64,000 nt of DNA from Bisporella sp. PMI_857 (Eukaryota; Ascomycota; Leotiomycetes; Helotiales; Helotiaceae): NCBI GenBank assembly GCA_021307315.1, contig JAJSPD010000016.1, positions 186,001 to 250,000 of the forward strand, given 5' to 3'. Shown in pieces: positions 23,401 to 36,553 of this stretch; the stretch's first letter is position 1; every line of letters begins with the position of its first letter. The notes beneath the pieces were generated by a model. That model was not told the origin of the DNA. It did no database searches and saw only the letters and a program-made list of their open reading frames with translations. A program made the position numbers and the translations under genes.

Positions 23401-26400
23401 CAATACTCATAAGTAATAGATGTGACAATTCGACAACATGAACCGGGCTAAGCCCCCCTTTTCGAAGAAAGTTTGTCCAATCTTTCTTCGTATTCTTATC
23501 ATATATACGATATTTGAAGTCGTAGGGAAGCAGGTTCTCTAGTTCAACCGGGGCGGAAAGTCGAATCCTCATGTATGGATAATCGCTATGTTAAAATTAG
23601 CACATATTTACAGGAAATAATGTTTCACGCTTACCTCGTCCTAGGATTTGTCTTATCATAGTTCGCATTCATTTGGAAATAAAAGGGAGGGGTTTGCTTG
23701 TCATTCTCGCCGTTGCAAGTTAACGTACGCGTTGGTCTTTTGAGGAGATCTCTCCACCATAAAAACTCTGTTGACCAAGAGTATCCAAAGCCTTGATCCG
23801 GTCTGACGAGGAGTGATTTGAGATAGGCTGCACCTACAGGGGCAGGTCTGGCTTCTCCAGGGGCGATCTTCTCGATTTTGAGTAGATGGCCTTCCGCAGA
23901 ATCATATACAGCCAGTTCTACAGGTATCTGTGTATGATTTTCCACCAGAAGCGGCGAACGGAATGTGATGTACTTGACGTTATCAGCGCCTAGCTTTACC
24001 TCTACCAGAAGACGATGAGTGACACTATCCTTGTTTGGCCGAAGTCGATATAGCATCTCGCCCTCTCGGTTAACCGATATTTTGCTGATACTGTCGAATC
24101 CACTGCCTTCCAGCCTGATGCCTACAGTACCAGAAGTACTTTCCGGAGAAAGATTTTCTCTCATTTTCTCCCAGTCTTCGAATCGCCAGGGAGCTTCCTC
24201 CCCGTCCTCGAGCTTCGCTGACATATTGTTGTCATCAGCAGGAAGATCTGCCCATACACTGAGCTCGAAGCCTGTAAAATTCCGAATCTTATATGGTGCT
24301 TCAACCCCCCGAGGTTTTGACAGCACATCCTCGTCTTGGGACAGGAAATCCGCGGATTTTGATGCTAACGCGATGGTTGCAGAAGTAACAGTGAGTTCCA
24401 GCATTTTTGGTGATGTCAACTCTACAGACATACAATCTGGGTCAAAATCTCTATGAGCTCTTACTCCAAGCTGCCATGGCTCGACGAGGGGCTCCCAGGC
24501 GGACTTTGAAAAGTTGTAGATGTCGATGAAAATGTCAATTTCAGTTCCAACGCTGAGACGACTACTCCAATCAGTAGCGGAAACATTGAAATTTTCCACA
24601 CTGAGATTGAGAATTGGAAGTTCGTGGAGATCGCCAATAACAACGATACGCATGCCATCCAAGTTGGCTGTTAGTTCCTCTCGTTTTTTCAGAAAATGTT
24701 TCCCAGCTGGTGTAGCAGTGCGCGGCGATGTAATCGTTTTTGACTTAGTCTTTTTGCCCATAGTCGAAACTCCTTTCCCGCTCGCTGTTCGCCGTTTCAA
24801 TCCTCCGGAGTCGCTTGCTTTAAGTTGTTTCGCTTTCTCATCTGCAGCGCTGACGTTATTATCATCATCGTTTCCAGAGAGTTCTGACGCTTTTTGAACA
24901 ATCTGAGTCGCCAAAAGAATGTCGCGAAGGGATAGACGAAGTACAAGCGGTTCAATATCGATGTGAAGGCTAGTCACATCTTGTTTGGAGCTGTCCATGG
25001 ACATTTGCAACGAGAACTCATCTAATATCTTTAGGCGAGAATCTTTGAATCTATCCATCCGACACAAGAACATGCCCATTTGAGAGACTTGTAAAGTAAG
25101 AGAGTGCTGCTGTGACATCAGGACTTGTTTAGTTTCAAGGACGATCGCTTCAGAGCCGGAGCTGAGAGGATTTGCAATCAAGATAATTTGTGCATCGACA
25201 ATATTGACCCTAAAAGCAACATTCATTGATGATTCCTGAGCCTTCTCAGTGCCCTGATCTCGTGTTGAAACGACAGATTTTGCTTGTCGAGAGGTGGTCC
25301 GTGAGAGTACTGCAGAGTCTGTCTCCGAAACATCGCCAGAACTAATATTGCTATCATCGTCCTCCATGGTAAGAGGTTCGTCAACATCAAGGCCTTCGGT
25401 CACGAAGGATTGAAGGGCAAACAAATAGTCAAGCGCAAATATGACCCTAGGGCTGTCTACAGCAACCATAGCAATAAAATTGCGTTCAACGCCACCAGAG
25501 ATGGTCAAACTAGCCATGAATTGTTGAACATCACTGTTTGCCGATTCCATGATCTTCCTGAACTTGTTGATTTCTCTCTTCCTGCTATCCAAGATCGTGA
25601 AGGACTGTATTAAGAGTTCTGATTCGAGTGACCCATCAGTAATCATGCGCAACTTGACTTTTGTATCATCCAGAGAAAACTTCGACAAACTTGCGGAGTT
25701 AAGATCACCAACAGGTTCGTCTTCTTTGGCCAATATAAGCTCCAGACCAACGGTATGGACATGGAAAGCAAGGTCAAGCTCGGTCCAGCTATCAGAATCT
25801 TGAACTCCTAATTCAGGGCCAAGATCAATGAGCGTATTGTTGTATTTCTGTTCTCTCTCTGGCGAGATGATCGCGCTTGCCTCTCTTACAGTCGATTTCG
25901 GAACGTCTTCAATGGCTTGTTGCTCACTCTCTTCAGAATCGACAGTAAACGCTGCAGGAACAGATTTGGCTAACTCCAGGAGAAATTTAAGTTGAACCTG
26001 AGTCAACCTTAGATTAAAGTCCGTCATACTGCCTTCGATCTCGATGTCTGGCCTCTTGCTCTTAGAAGTATGCTCTGCATATGTCATCAAGAAGCTAAGA
26101 TCGACCTTGTCAATAAGTTCAAGCTCTTCATATTTTTCATTTTCAAAATAAAACTCGGAGGTCAGTCGGATATTTCGAATACCAGCTGATAGTTTTGTTG
26201 CGATCTGTGAGTTCTTCGAGTCATCCAAAGGCACAAATTTATTCTCGGCATAGATTTCACCTAGGCAAGCTGTAATCAAATCTCGCTTGGGACGCCCAGC
26301 TATCATCACGCGCGGGAAGACCACGATTGGCGTCTTAATGTTGACATCAAACTTGAAACGTCCTGTAGAATTTTGAATCTGAGTCGCTTGGTTTGCTGCA

Positions 26401-29400
26401 GCCTGTCTCGCAGCATTGAAGATAGCCTGCATCTTCCCAAACTTTACGACGAAGTCGATAATCTTTCTAAACGGCTCCTCGACAAAGTTCAATTTTATAG
26501 AACCAGCATGGAGAAATATTGAACTGTCATAGCCCGGATATGTTTCAGGACTTTGCGAGTCAAACGTCTCGTAGCGGAAATCAGCTAGTTCTTTTCCTTG
26601 GATGGTAATCAGCTTCCGAAGGTTCGAATCTTTAGAGGCACCTTGATTCACATCATCGAGCAAGGTGAGATCTCCCAACTTTGCAGCGATACGCATTGTT
26701 GGATTCAGAATGAATATACCAACATCCGCACGAGAAAGAGACAGGGTAGCTAAGCGAATCCCATCGTTATTGAGAATGAGATGAACGCTCTTGAGTCCAA
26801 CTTTAATACGTATAGATCCGGATTGTGTTTGATATGGCTCCGGTGAGTCCGTCCCTAGCTCATCACTTGGTTCTTCTAATAGATCTTTGGATGTAGGCTC
26901 GGAGGAGGGAGGTTGAGCATTCTGGCTTGTGAATGTTATTAGAATGAAGTCCAAAAGTGTAAGCAAAGTCTTTCTTGTCACCACGAGGTTGATGGTTGAG
27001 ACGTCTACATCAATATTGATCTCGACGCCGTCGTATTTTGGCATGAACTCTGGTGATTTTGGATTGACTTTGACAATTTTGATGCTTATAAGGTCTTTCT
27101 TGTCGTTGGAGTCATTATCTCCAGAAGAAACAATCGACTTGAACTCAGCTGGGGGGTTTTCCACGTAGTCATCAATGACAATTGATCCCAATGATGGCTC
27201 AATCACGATGTCGTAAGGGCGCACGCAAAGTCCCAAGCCAAAGTTCTTAGCCACAGCTTCGACTAAAAGCTGGTCTGGCTTCTGTCCTGAAGGATCACTT
27301 CTATACAAAGATCCTCGCAGAGTCTCCACACTAAACTTGAGCTCGATATGGCGTTGCTGAATTCTAAGACTTTCGTCCATATTCCCTAGGGACGCATCTT
27401 CAAAAACAGCTGAGTCATTATCGTCGTCATCGGATTCTTGAAGAATGATTGCTTCTTGAGTGGAAAATTGGAATGAAGTGGAAGCTGTCCGATCTCGTGT
27501 CTTATCTGACTTTGTTGATATACTGCTAAGTGGTCGAGGCTTTTCAATCTGCTTCTTCTTAGTCTGTATAGCTTGGGCTGGTAGTTCATCGTTGTCAAAA
27601 GCGGAAATTGCCACATTAATAATTTTCATCAAGCTCTTATACTTCTGATCAGAGACTAAAGCATGCAGCACCGGTAGAGTTCCAGAAACCCGGACCTTCG
27701 GCAAGTTAGGAGCTTTGGGGATGATGGAAAGTTCCACGATAAAATCTACATTGATCTTTTCGACAACGTGCATCGACTTAAACTCATCTCGATCGACTAG
27801 CTGAGCTTTAGTTTCCTCAATAGATGGTCCGATGAGAAGCTGTGTAGATGAAAGCTTAACCAGGAACTTGTCATACATCAATGACTCAAGTCGCTTATAA
27901 TCTTCTTCGGAGTATGATTGTCTCTGCTTTGACTGAACTTCCTTTATAGTGTCATGATCAACAAGTTTGCTATTGACACTGACATGACCAGCGTCGAGGA
28001 TCATACAAACGGATGATCTTGTCGTTATACTCTCGGGAATAATCAGAAGAGGCGCCTGGAGATCCAACTTGGCGTTCAAGGTCTTGTGCTCTTCTAATGC
28101 AAATTCAAGACCTGCTCGTGTTTGCTGCCGTAAGCCTTCAACTGTTGCGCCAGCACTCTCCATCAAAGCTCCGATAGATTCCATATGTCTCTCTGGAGGT
28201 TTAAAGAATTGCATGATACCGACAAAGAAGTGTGGATTCCAGATGATCTCCAGAGGCTTCAGCTTTGCAGTCAAAGCAAGATCACTCATTCCATCTAACG
28301 GACCATGCTCAAATTCAAATTCGAAGAACGGATCAATAACATCGACTACGTCCTCATCGGCACCATCGACCTGTGGTCTTGTTACTGGCTCATCTGGCGC
28401 GTCCTTAACACGGACAATTTGGGTGAACAAGCTGTCTGGAGTTGTCCCATCATTGACTCTCAGTCCACCCAACTTGACATCTGCTAAGAATGATTCGGGC
28501 CGTTGGAGGAACTTAGCACGGAAACCGTCAAAATATAAACCAAGCACTTCCACTACCTTGTCGTGCGGATCACGCTTGAGAGTAAAACTGCCTGTATTAA
28601 GCGATGCATCTATTTGAAGCTTGACCGTGTCTTTCGGCAAGTCCACGCTCTCAGCCAATGCAGTTTTCTCATCCCAATCAATGGCATCGTACAACTCTTT
28701 GCGCTGTTCTTCAGTCATGGTTATCTCGGGATCTTCCTCCTCCTGAGGCTTGGAACCCCACGCCCAAGCTATCCACCCTTGCTTTTGCTTACTGGCAGCT
28801 GCCTTATTGACACCAGCATTTTCCTTTTTAAGTTGATTTCTAGCAAGAGATCTCCAGAAGCGCATATCTTCATAGGTCAGCTTCCACTCGAGCTTGCTCA
28901 GCTCCGTTGCCTCGTCCGCAGTCAATGGATCCGCTTGTTTCTTCTTCTTTTTAAATAGCTCAATATAACGAATTCGGTCATCCCTGCGCTCCTTGAAAAA
29001 GGCCCAAGACCAGCGGCGATTTCGATCGTGGATCTTGCTCAAAACAGCATCACCGGCAAACTTAAGCCATGCTCTAGGATCCTCCTTTGGTGTAACGCCT
29101 TTAGGCTGTAGCTTTTTGTATTCTTGATGTCGAATGAAGTAGTGGAACAAATCAACCAACATGAGAGCATCTCTGTATTGATCATCATCCAACTCCAATC
29201 CAATTTTATCAAATACTAATCCAGCAGAAAATTTGGGTTTATCTGTTTTGCCAGAATGATCAATCTCAATCTTCGCCTGACCACTGACGGGCTTCAAGAT
29301 AAATTGATGATTCGTGAGATCTGAGTCATCGCCCCTCGCAATCATCTCCTTAAATTTGACCATCATCTCCTCGTGTGTAGCAACCTTAGCATCTGCCACC

Positions 29401-30089
29401 TCCGCCTCCCTTCCAGTTCCTAGCAGGTCTGCATCCGTATCCCAGTAAATGGCTAAAGCGCCTAAAGTAGCTAGCTTATGGGTGGATTTGGACGAATCTT
29501 GTATAAATGTAGGTTTCCACTGCTCATCAGTACTGAATGCACTAAATTCTTCCAGTGTGAAGCCCAGACCAAAAGGATGACCTGGAGCGGAAATGGAGTC
29601 TTCATAGCGAATGTGTATGTTCTTGACCGTGATTTGAAGATTGTCGACTATCTTAGTGACCAAACTGTCTGTAAAGCTCTGATTCTTTTTCTGTTCTTCT
29701 GAAGTCATACCCTCCTGGTTGCGCTCCTTCAAAATTTCAGCACTGTCAAGTTTTTCGATTTTCACAGCTTGCTTCCTGCGCTCCTCCTCCTCTTCGTCCC
29801 ACTCCGCATCTTCCTTGGGGGCCGCCAGCACAAATACATCCTCGATGTAAACCTTCACAGGTGCTCCACCCAAATTTGACCAAGGTATTTTTAATGTGAG
29901 CTGCCCTAGATGTCCTTCCATCACGTTAATAGGGAGTTTTAGCTGATCCAGAGCTTCTCTTCTCAACTCCAGGTCCCGTAACTTCACATCGCCTGACCAT
30001 ATCCCAACCTTGAGCTGTCCTGGGTCAAAATTCCTTATATACATGCCCAGGAAGCGGTTCAGCAGCGATGCCACGAGGCCTTCCAACAT
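20426..30089 (-). CDS. vps13: Vps13: bridge-like lipid-transfer protein at membrane contact sites
   Basis: Exons are 23635..30089 and 20426..23585 with one 49-nt intron, giving 3204 aa, the normal fungal Vps13 length. The N-terminal chorein region starts MLEGLVASLLNRFLGMYIRNF, then GVWSGDV-like text (GIWSGDVKLRDLELRREAL), as in all family members. The long middle part is the hydrophobic-groove RBG rod. The Vps13 adaptor-binding (VAB) region lies around residues 2000-2550, with repeats ending in text such as LRPNKDSVTHRLLVEVKLG and SSPFSISDLGTTHVKLA. The C-terminal ATG2-C/DH-like and PH-like parts include GVTAGANSFVTSLASGVGGLARKPLEGAEQEG and YSQREALGQFWLKQLDNGKYFNESY. The family moves phospholipids between ER, mitochondria, vacuole and other organelles. 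The gene appears intact, with no frameshift. Confidence 0.98.
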
Positions 30090-30692
30090 CCTGTCTTGTG
30101 GTCGCCGTCACCCTGGCAGGGACTCTTGATGAAGTCTCTTATCGAAATTTGGTCCGGCACATCTGCGGAATGAATAGATCGTGCGGTACGCCTTACTCCA
30201 TTCTATTTACGAGCTTCGTCTAGAGTCGTATCGCATAGGTCTTTCTCTTGATAAATGCGCAAGGTATTGCCGTGTCGTCGTCGCGTTGATGTTCCCCGCT
30301 ATCTGACAGAAAGTGCAGGGGCAATTATGGTCAGCAAATAATGAAGAATATTACAACACGTCTGGCAAATACGACTGGTATGAGCTCACTGAAAAGGCAG
30401 AGGAGCGGAATAGAGTGATCGGGTTGAATGTGATGTGAATCCTTCATCATTCCCATACAAATGACTGTTACCTAAAAAATGCGATGCCGCCCTGCCATGA
30501 TCTGAGGCTTGGCAGAGCTCTACGTCATAGAATATTTATAACTATATCCTTGGGAACGAGCTCGACAAGCTTCACAATTGTTTAAATGTTAATTAATCAT
30601 TTCACTTGCTAGATAATCTAAGAGCTTCTCTAGGCAATAAAGACAGAGGTCAGACGCAGAAACTCTGTAAATAAGCCTGGACAAGCTTCACC
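30090..30692. promoter_or_regulatory. Divergent intergenic region, vps13 / DUF3429 gene, 603 bp
   Basis: This gap must contain both promoters. No clear TATA box or other element was identified by eye, and no gene was seen. Confidence 0.4.
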
Positions 30693-32354
30693 ATGCTTCG
30701 TTCATCAGCAACTACGGTATGTCAATTGAAGGTTCCCCTCATTTGTAGCTCGAGCTCCCGCGAGACAGCTTCAAACCCTCACTTTGCTAACTTTTTGATG
30801 CAAAGTCACTCTTCAAGAGCCTCTCGAGGACCCCTGCCTCACGTTCGAGTTATAGTGCAGCTTCTCCCAAAGTTCGGACGGTTTCAATACCTCAATTGAG
30901 CCAATACAAGCGTCCTCAAGCTAAGCTATTGCTTCCGCGACTGGCCACAACGTCGCTCCTGTACACCACCAAAACCGGCCCCTTATTTAATAAAATTGAT
31001 ACAAAATTAGAGAAGAAGATAGGAGAGAGCGCTCTCAAGCCACATCCAGAAGAGGTCTCTGGTGAATCATCTGTACGCCACGTTTTCGAAGGGAGAGGAA
31101 ACCAGGACGATGCAGATATGCTTACTGGGATAAAACAAGATTTACATACTGTAAAAGACACATTCGCCCTTAAGGAAGTTCCGAAGGAGTCACTCTATAT
31201 TGGTGCGGCTGGCGTTCTACCTTATGCAGCAACTTCTCTTTCTACAGTGGTACGTATGCTTGTGAGCACTCTGTGCCTGAGTTATGCAGGCTTAGACTTG
31301 GGAATACTCTCGGGTGCGACATGGGCAATGGCTAATTTTGTGATTGATAGTTCTTAGCATCGGAAATCAAACGCGCGCACACACACAGTTCTGGTTATTT
31401 GGTAAGTGGCATAGGGATAACAGTCGTCGCGTTCGCAACAATAGTGAAATGCATAGTGCTCATGTTACAGCACGTTGATTCCATGGGATTACCAAAAGCT
31501 GAATTTAACATTGCATAGTTCTCTGCAGATACAGCACACCAATTGTTAGATTGGGTCACGCCAATTCAAATCGGATATGGCGCTGTAGTAAGCCCTCATT
31601 TGTCCTCCATTCTCTAGCATTCATCTGCTAATAATTGCAAAGATCATTTCTTTCCTAGGAGCTGTGCACTGGGGCTTAGAGTATGCCGGCTATGGAGGAT
31701 ACCATAGCTACCGTCGATATATGTACGGTGTCATCGCACCAGCAGTGGCATGGCCTACGACCTTTATGCCTGTTGAATATGCCTTGATTACTCAATTCTT
31801 GGCATTCACATATCTGTACTTTGCAGATGCTCGTGCTACTGTAAGTTCCACAAAACCGAGGGTGCAGCTGTATAGCCTTAGCTAACACACTTACTATCAG
31901 GTGAAAGGCTGGTTTCCGCCCTGGTACTCCACATATCGATTTGTCTTGACTTTCTTTGTCGGAGCTTCTATTGTCATCAGTTTGGTAGGGTAAGTCTGAC
32001 TTCAATTACCATTTATTGTGATGTGATGCCTAATTTCACTATAGACGCGGCCAAATTGTTTCCCACGGTGCCAAATTGAAGAATCCGGCGGATTACATAA
32101 AGGCTGATCGTGACTCACAATGGATCGCGCTTGAAAATGAAGAAAAGGCGAGAGTGAAGGCAGCTGCTGCGGCTGAGGGAGAAGATGAAGTGGCTGAAGA
32201 AGAGGAAGACAAGAGTGAAAATGCCGACAAAAATAGGGAAGGAAAGGATGAGCAAAAGGATGCAAAGGGAAAAAACAAAGAGTCTTCCAAGAAGGATGAA
32301 TCGAAGCATGAATCAAAAGGCGACAAGAAAGACGACAAAAAGGGCAAAAATTGA
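30693..32354 (+). CDS. DUF3429 (TMEM69-like) mitochondrial inner-membrane protein
   Basis: There are seven exons: 30693..30716, 30806..31249, 31351..31401, 31519..31587, 31643..31840, 31901..31989 and 32045..32354, giving 394 aa. The Ser/Arg-rich N-terminus (MLRSSATTSLFKSLSRTPAS) looks like a mitochondrial presequence. The DUF3429 core reads VPKESLYIGAAGVLPYAATS, DWVTPIQIGYGAVIISFLGAVHWGLE and YGVIAPAVAWPTTFMPVEYA. Then come FLAFTYLYFADARA and WFPPWYSTYRFVLTFFVGASI, with five or so membrane segments. After the last membrane segment comes a ~100-residue tail that is almost entirely Lys/Glu/Asp. The exons encoding the membrane core are very short (51-198 nt). The function of the family is not established. 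Confidence 0.88.
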
Positions 32355-35079
32355 TCAATTGCTGGCGGCTTATTGTAAAGTATAGTGGACTACTATCTTC
32401 GTTTGGGGTTTGCATAATGAGATTGCGTACTAGCGAAGGGGAAGGGAATGATGAATTAAATTAATACCGATATTGCAGATCGTTTTTCCTTTCAATAGAG
32501 ATACTTTCGAGATTATATTACAAAGGATGAACGAGAAACTTGTCCATTAAGAGCGAATTTGAAGCCATATCGTGAAGCTTAATTTGAGACACTGATCAAT
32601 AGCAGATCATGTGACTAGAAAAGGATTGCCCCTTTTTTAAGCGAATTGATAAAAATAGATGAGAGCTCCTTTCATGCAATAGCTCATAATCATAGCACCT
32701 CTACAACGTACTATTATGTCACACAAATTCAGCAGCCAACCATATGGTGTATTGGCAACATTCATGCATTGTGGTAGATAAGACATATGACATTATGTTA
32801 CCTCGCTACCCAGTTTTTACTCAATGCTCTGCTTATTCTCCACAGATATCTGCCGTTGCAAGTTATTACCCCGAGAAATTGCAGAACACCCACTCTTTTC
32901 GAGGCGAAAGGTAGCTTTATACTCTTGAGGCCTAGACTGCTGTGTGGTGAAATTATATCTCATTGGTCGAAAGCGTCTTTGAGCGAACTCAAAGTTATTG
33001 AACAGGAACATCCGATTCCTCAGATTAGAATCAGCTATTTCTCCCTCCTGAATACCTTAGAAGACCCAGCTAATTAGCACCCAAATAGACATTTATATTC
33101 TTTACGAGCACGGTTGTTCGCCAAGGACATTTTCCGCAAAATTATAGCAGCCTAGTATTGGCCTAAGCTGGCTGATCCCTATCAACAAGATACCATGGAC
33201 ATAAATAGGGAAATTTCCCAACAACTCTATCTCCCAACCTTAAACAAATATCCTTTCTTTGCCGACCTGGCCGGCCTGGCCCGTGAACCTCTAGTTTAAG
33301 GAAATCGCAGTAGATCTAGCATAGTCTTCTTGCCGATCTTAGTCAAGTATACTAAGACCCCTATTTATGGACCAAGTCTAACGCAGAAATCGCGACCAAA
33401 GATTTCAGAAGTACTCCCCGCCACATCTTAGAGAAAACGCACCCGAGGTAGTACATAAAAATATATACAAAGCACATTGGTACAGAGAATCGGGAGTCAG
33501 ATCACTCCTGCACAACACAACCTACAGGCGAGGATAATTGAATTCTAGAACTTTAGTTGAATTAGTTTAACCGTCCAACTTGCAGTAATACTGTTGCTGG
33601 TATTGCTGCTATATGTCCTGTGTAGCGCGTAGGCTGTGTCAGCAGTCTCCGTTGGTCCGGCGCTCAATGGAGTCAAGGTAAATGACTTCTGCAGCGTTGT
33701 AGCTTTAAATTGAGTAGATCAGAAACTCGAGTTGAAAGGTGTTGACTATGCTGCATATTCCACCCTCTAGTTCTATTTTCAAAAGACCACAGCTATGAGA
33801 ATGATGAAGAAATTCATATGCTACCGTTTACTAATCGTTCGATGGAAGGCTGTAACTGAGCTGATTATATTATTTATACCGTTGAAGCTAATTCTATTCG
33901 TGTCGGAGACAAGAAGTCAGTGCCCAGTGTTATGTTGAAGGAGAGCAGACTTGCAGTCGTCGATACAGAATGAATGCGGCTGATACCTATGGGCCTTATT
34001 ATGGATATAGAATGTGTCGACTTCAATCCATTCAGGGTTTTCAATCCTGACAAGCGGTATACCTTACCAGATCTGGTGGTTTTGGTGTAATTGAAATGAA
34101 CAGTTCACCATAAACTTATACTATTGTCCATAAAACGATGGAGGTTGGACAAGTTGCGTTAGGTTACTGCTTGACGGTAATGTCGATGGGCTGTTTCTTG
34201 GAGCCGGATCTCTAATAGGCGCTAGGATGATGGTTGATCTTGAAAAAGATGCTATTGGGCGAAAGGCATTCGTTTTCGTGAGCTGCAAACACGCGAATTT
34301 CCCCACCATTTATTTCGTGAAATGATAGACCTGGATATTGTTCCTAGCTTTGGCTCTTCATTGTGAAACAAGTATGCGGGGCGAATTGACGCTTCAATTG
34401 GATTATGTTGACGGATCAACCATATATATTGATGAGCTTTTAGTACATAGACAAGATTGCGAGGCTGAAAAGATGTGATGACTTTAGCATTGGTTTATGT
34501 AGCTCTCTATATGTTTCAAACTTTCCTGACTTACGGGGGTCCTGTCAACAGCCCGAGTCAGGAGGGCACATTGAAAGTAAAATTGGACCGATGGACGCGA
34601 TGATTCGGACAGAAAAGGATATAAACCATCAGCATCCTATCTACTTTGCCATTTCATTGAACGCCGAAGCAACTCAACCACCAGTACATTCTCTATCATC
34701 CACATAAAGCTTGATCTGAGGCCAATCTGGCTTAAAGGTCGCTTTATAAAGAGATTGCCATCACAGGAACGCATCTAATATAATATACGGTCATGGATAT
34801 CTTTATTTAAGCTACAAAGAGCTGTCCCAGGAGGATGGTATTTGTTCAAATTGTTACACAAACGCAAGGCTTCTGCCAAGAAAGCACAGGCCGAAACATG
34901 AAGCGCCGGGCTTCAGCCTTCCCTCCTTGAAACACACACCACGAACGGGTCAGGGGAAGGAGAAATATCGTCTCATCCTTTCCGCACATTGCGGAGAGAT
35001 GCCAGATCGATAGATATTCTCATTCTTTCTGTTTTTTTGATTTTCATTCTCAATCATCCCTCCTCCGTCTACATCAACC
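32355..35079. other. Gene-poor stretch, about 2.7 kb
   Basis: I find no frame longer than 96 codons and no recognisable protein, RNA or transposon text. A TATA-like ATATAAA lies near 34620 without an obvious gene downstream before the dehydrogenase at 35080. It could be a promoter of that gene with a long leader, or be chance. Confidence 0.45.
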
Positions 35080-36188
35080 ATGTCCATTCCAAAGAGTTCA
35101 GAGCCCGGGTGGGCCAAACCCATCTCTATAGACCTCTTCCTCAAAGTCCTCAACGTGACATTCCTCCACCCGTTCGTGGCATGGATGATCCCATTGTGCA
35201 TGCGCGCGCAAGCAATGCCGTGGACGGACACCGCGATGCACATTTCCATTGGGTATGCCTCGCTCTTGACGCTTCTCTTCTTCCTCGGGATCCTAAACCG
35301 ACAAATCGCATACACAAAGCCGCGGAATGTAGATCTTTCCGAAGAGGTGATTGTGATTACGGGAGGAGCGAGCGGGCTGGGTTTGCTTATTGCGGAGGTG
35401 TATGGTATGCGAGGCGCTTCAGTAGCGGTGCTTGATGTGAAAGAGCTGGAATCGGGAGAGGCAAGAGGAGTCGAGTTTTATAAGTGTGATGTGGGAGATA
35501 AAGAGCAAGTGGCTCGCGTAGCTTTGGAGATTGAGAGAGATGTGAGCCGAACCCCTTTCCTTACAACAAGCTACAGAATGCTGATATCCCATAGCTCGGT
35601 ACTCCAACAATCCTAATCAACAATGCGGCCATCGCGCATGGGAAACCACTTCTAGACCTCTCCATCGATGAAATCGACCGCACATTGCACGTTAACCTAC
35701 TCTCGCAATTCTACACCCTCAAAACCTTCCTGCCAGCCATGATTCGAGCCGGCTCAGGAACCATAGTAACCATGTCTAGCGTGCTAGGCCAGCTGGGTGC
35801 CGCACAGCTCTCTGATTATTCCGCCTCCAAAGCCGGCATAACAGCCATGCACAAATCTTTGGCCGCGGAGCTTGCACCTTATCCTGATATCAAAACCATC
35901 CTCGTAGCGCCTGGACAGCTAAGCACGCCACTCTTTGCCGGTCTGCATACGCCAAGTTCAATTTTGGCGCCAGTACTGGAGCCTGTGGATGTTGCGAAGG
36001 AGGTTATCGCCGCGATTGATGCCGGAAGCAGTTGTGTGCTGGCGATGCCACTGTATGCTCGGTGGATTGATTGGATGAACGTCGCGCCTGTAGGCGTCCA
36101 GGCGATACTGAGGAAGGTGAGTGGGCTTGATACTGCGATGAAGGAGTTCGTGGGCAGACAAGAGAAGGAAAAGGAATCATTGATATAG
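35080..36188 (+). CDS. Membrane-anchored short-chain dehydrogenase/reductase (SDR, 16C/RDH10-like)
   Basis: Exons are 35080..35541 and 35595..36188 (53-nt intron), giving 351 aa. N-terminal hydrophobic segments (about residues 28-42 and 54-72) should anchor it in the ER or lipid-droplet membrane. The classical SDR signature is complete: TGGASGLG (94-101) binds the cofactor, NNAA follows at about 163-166, SSV at 215-217 supplies the catalytic Ser, and Y229-SAS-K233 forms the active site. The acidic residue in VLDVKELE after the second strand suggests NAD(H) preference. Relatives reduce or oxidise retinoid, steroid or long-chain alcohol substrates, but the substrate here cannot be told. It is convergent with the histidine-phosphatase gene. 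Confidence 0.9.
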
Positions 36189-36553
36189 ATAGGTCAAGGT
36201 GCTGGCATCTGATGTATACATAATCAAAATACTATATAATATCACAAGCTATGAACCTTTCCCCTAAAGATAGCATAGGTGACATCCTGAGAGACCAGCG
36301 GAATGATTTCAAAGATGGAGCTCTGCGTCTATGATTTCTTGATAAAGCTAAATTCAAAATCCTACATATAGCGTGCCCAAGCCCATTCTTACGGTTTCAA
36401 GACAAATTTCAATCTATGCTCGCTAATTCTATGTATGCCCCCGTTCTAGAATGCGTTCCCACTATTAGCATTTCGCCTGCATAATCCATAAAGACCATTT
36501 TAATCCTCGCTAAGCCGCTTTCTAAGCGAGCCAGCATTCCCCAGGGTCGCATT
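36189..36553. other. Convergent intergenic region, 365 bp
   Basis: This holds the 3' flanks of the dehydrogenase and phosphatase genes. Nothing else was seen. Confidence 0.5.

Noticed and set aside
28069..28617. 182-codon plus-strand frame inside vps13
   Set aside because: It is an antisense shadow of an intact conserved gene.
32002..32415. Minus-strand frames opposite the DUF3429 tail
   Set aside because: They are mirror images of a Lys/Glu-rich coding tract (Phe/Ser/Leu-rich text).
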